From the NCBI GenBank assembly GCA_003535955.1, contig DPZM01000256.1, forward strand, positions 1-7,472: a stretch of 7,472 nt of DNA, in the 5' to 3' direction. Below are positions 6,475-7,472 of the stretch, piece by piece (position 1 is the first letter of the stretch; each line of letters opens with the position of its first letter). The notes under the pieces were generated by a model, which was not told the DNA's origin, did not search any database, and saw nothing but the letters and a program-made list of their open reading frames with translations. The stretch is from Lachnospiraceae bacterium (lineage in GTDB: Bacteria; Bacillota; Clostridia; Lachnospirales; Lachnospiraceae). A program made the position numbers and the translations under genes.

Positions 6475-7472
6475 TTAATCGGCCTTCAAGACATTAACCG
6501 CGCATACCTTGTATTCCGGTATCCTTGCATAGTCATCCAGGGCCGCATTGGTAAGCACATTTACGGGTGAATCCGGGAAATGGAAGGGCATCCATGTCTC
6601 TCCCTCTGATACCTTACGGCCTACCCTTGCGGTTGCTGTTATCTCACCGCGCCTGCTCGATATCCTGACCTTCTCACCATTCTCAATACCCAGCCTCTTT
6701 GCATCCTTATAGTTTACTTCGATAAATCCTTCACCGGCTATCTCCATAAGTCCCTCAGATCTTGCCGTCATGGCCGCCGCATTGTAATGATACAATATAC
6801 GGCCGGTCATAAGTATGTAAGGATAGTCATCATCCGGAAGCTCCTGTGAAGGCTTATACGCGGCCTGATACAGCAATGCCTTTCCTCTGACCGGATGTCC
6901 CACATGCATAATGGGAGTGCCGGGATGATCCTTACTCTTGCAGGGCCACTGGAGTGATTCTCCGCTGTCAAGCCTCTCATGGGATATACCGGCGAAGCTG
7001 GGTGTTAACGAAGCGATCTCATCCATTATCTGAGCACTTGTAAGGTAGGGCTGCTTATAACCCATGGCATTCATAAGGTCGGTGATTATATCGGTGTCGA
7101 GCCTCATATCCCCCTTAAGCGTGACTGCCTTTCGTATCCTCTGTACACGGCGTTCGGTATTGGTGAAGGTACCTTCCTTCTCGGCATAGCTTACTCCGGG
7201 CAGTATAACATCGGCATATCTTGCCGTCTGAGTCATGAAAAGCTCCTGTATTACGAAGAATTCGAGGCTTTCAAGGGCCTTGATTATATGATGGGTGTCG
7301 GGATCAGATACCACCGGATCCTCGCCGAAGATATACAGTCCCTTGATCTTACCTTCTATCGCGGCAGGGAATACATCCGTTGCCTTAAGTCCCGGGTTGG
7401 GATTAAGCTCGGTGCCCCATGCCTTTTCAAATTTGGAACGGACTTCCGGATTGCTGACCTTCTGATAGCCGG
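6475..7472 (-). CDS. fdhA: Formate dehydrogenase-like molybdopterin oxidoreductase, catalytic subunit (C-terminal part)
   Basis: The reading frame is open to the right window edge, so the N-terminal part lies outside; 331 residues are visible, perhaps 40 percent of a typical 700-900-residue subunit. The GTG at 7314 is internal, not a start: the preceding codons continue the conserved segment KGLYIFGEDPVVSDPD. Further formate dehydrogenase signatures are the QELFMTQTARYADVILPG stretch and the AEKEGTFTNTERRVQ motif that follows it. The last 115 or so residues are the molybdopterin-dinucleotide binding domain (MTGRILYHYNAAAMTARS, then IEVNYKDAKRLGI and WMPFHFPDSPVN). The enzyme should oxidise formate to CO2 or do the reverse, using a bis-molybdopterin Mo or W cofactor. 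The active-site Sec or Cys and the iron-sulfur domain are not in view, so subtype and electron partner cannot be told. A related molybdopterin oxidoreductase is a less likely alternative. Confidence 0.85.
   Translation of the reverse strand, partial: GYQKVSNPEVRSKFEKAWGTELNPNPGLKATDVFPAAIEGKIKGLYIFGEDPVVSDPDTHHIIKALESLEFFVIQELFMTQTARYADVILPGVSYAEKEGTFTNTERRVQRIRKAVTLKGDMRLDTDIITDLMNAMGYKQPYLTSAQIMDEIASLTPSFAGISHERLDSGESLQWPCKSKDHPGTPIMHVGHPVRGKALLYQAAYKPSQELPDDDYPYILMTGRILYHYNAAAMTARSEGLMEIAGEGFIEVNYKDAKRLGIENGEKVRISSRRGEITATARVGRKVSEGETWMPFHFPDSPVNVLTNAALDDYARIPEYKVCAVNVLKAD

Noticed and set aside
7312..7314. GTG as a start codon of the molybdopterin oxidoreductase
   Set aside because: The frame stays open to the window edge, and the codons upstream encode conserved formate dehydrogenase sequence, so this is an internal valine codon.

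Overview
The window looks like chromosomal DNA from a low-to-moderate GC Gram-positive anaerobe, most likely a member of the Lachnospiraceae (Clostridia). This is inferred from three things: the gene families present (a stand-alone HipA-like kinase of the clostridial type, a LytS-type sensor kinase with seven predicted membrane spans, and a formate dehydrogenase/molybdate cluster), Firmicutes-like promoters, and codon use. There was no database search behind it.

Left edge (1-235). The window opens with six copies of CCTG. Read on the minus strand these are CAGG repeats. They sit inside the start of a possible small leftward ORF (ATG at 49) that has a Shine-Dalgarno-like AAAGG and a plausible promoter. 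The rest of this stretch is AT-rich and shows no clear terminator.

Left module (236-1823, minus strand). A 271-residue minimal HipA/CtkA-like kinase is followed by a 265-residue protein that overlaps it by 26 bp. The second protein has an unrecognised N-terminal region, a DUF2442-like middle and a C-terminal helix-turn-helix. The pair resembles a toxin-antitoxin or kinase-regulator pair, but the gene order and regulator type are not those of classical hipBA.

Central control region (1824-2062). Two 14-bp palindromes, TTGACG-N2-CGTCAA, lie 42 bp apart centre to centre. Each supplies the -35 box of a near-consensus promoter, and the two promoters face each other with overlapping -10 boxes. One points left to the HipA-like operon. 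The other points right to a two-component operon.

Right-pointing operon (2063-4407, plus strand). A response regulator with an N-terminal XRE helix-turn-helix and a C-terminal receiver domain overlaps by 4 bp a LytS-family histidine kinase. The kinase has an extracellular sensor region and about seven further membrane spans. The usual LytTR output domain is absent.

Right module (4445-7472, minus strand, convergent with the kinase gene). The C-terminal part of a formate dehydrogenase-like molybdopterin oxidoreductase (fdhA, running off the right edge), the redox chaperone Hsp33 (hslO) and a molybdate-type ABC ATPase (modC) are tightly packed and probably form one operon. Molybdate uptake would supply the cofactor metal for the dehydrogenase. 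No modA or modB is visible.

The most interesting part is the centre. A HipA-like kinase/HTH pair and an XRE-receiver/sensor-kinase pair appear to share one symmetrical promoter-operator, which could act as a mutually exclusive switch. The promoter geometry is read directly from the sequence; the switch and its regulator are inference.
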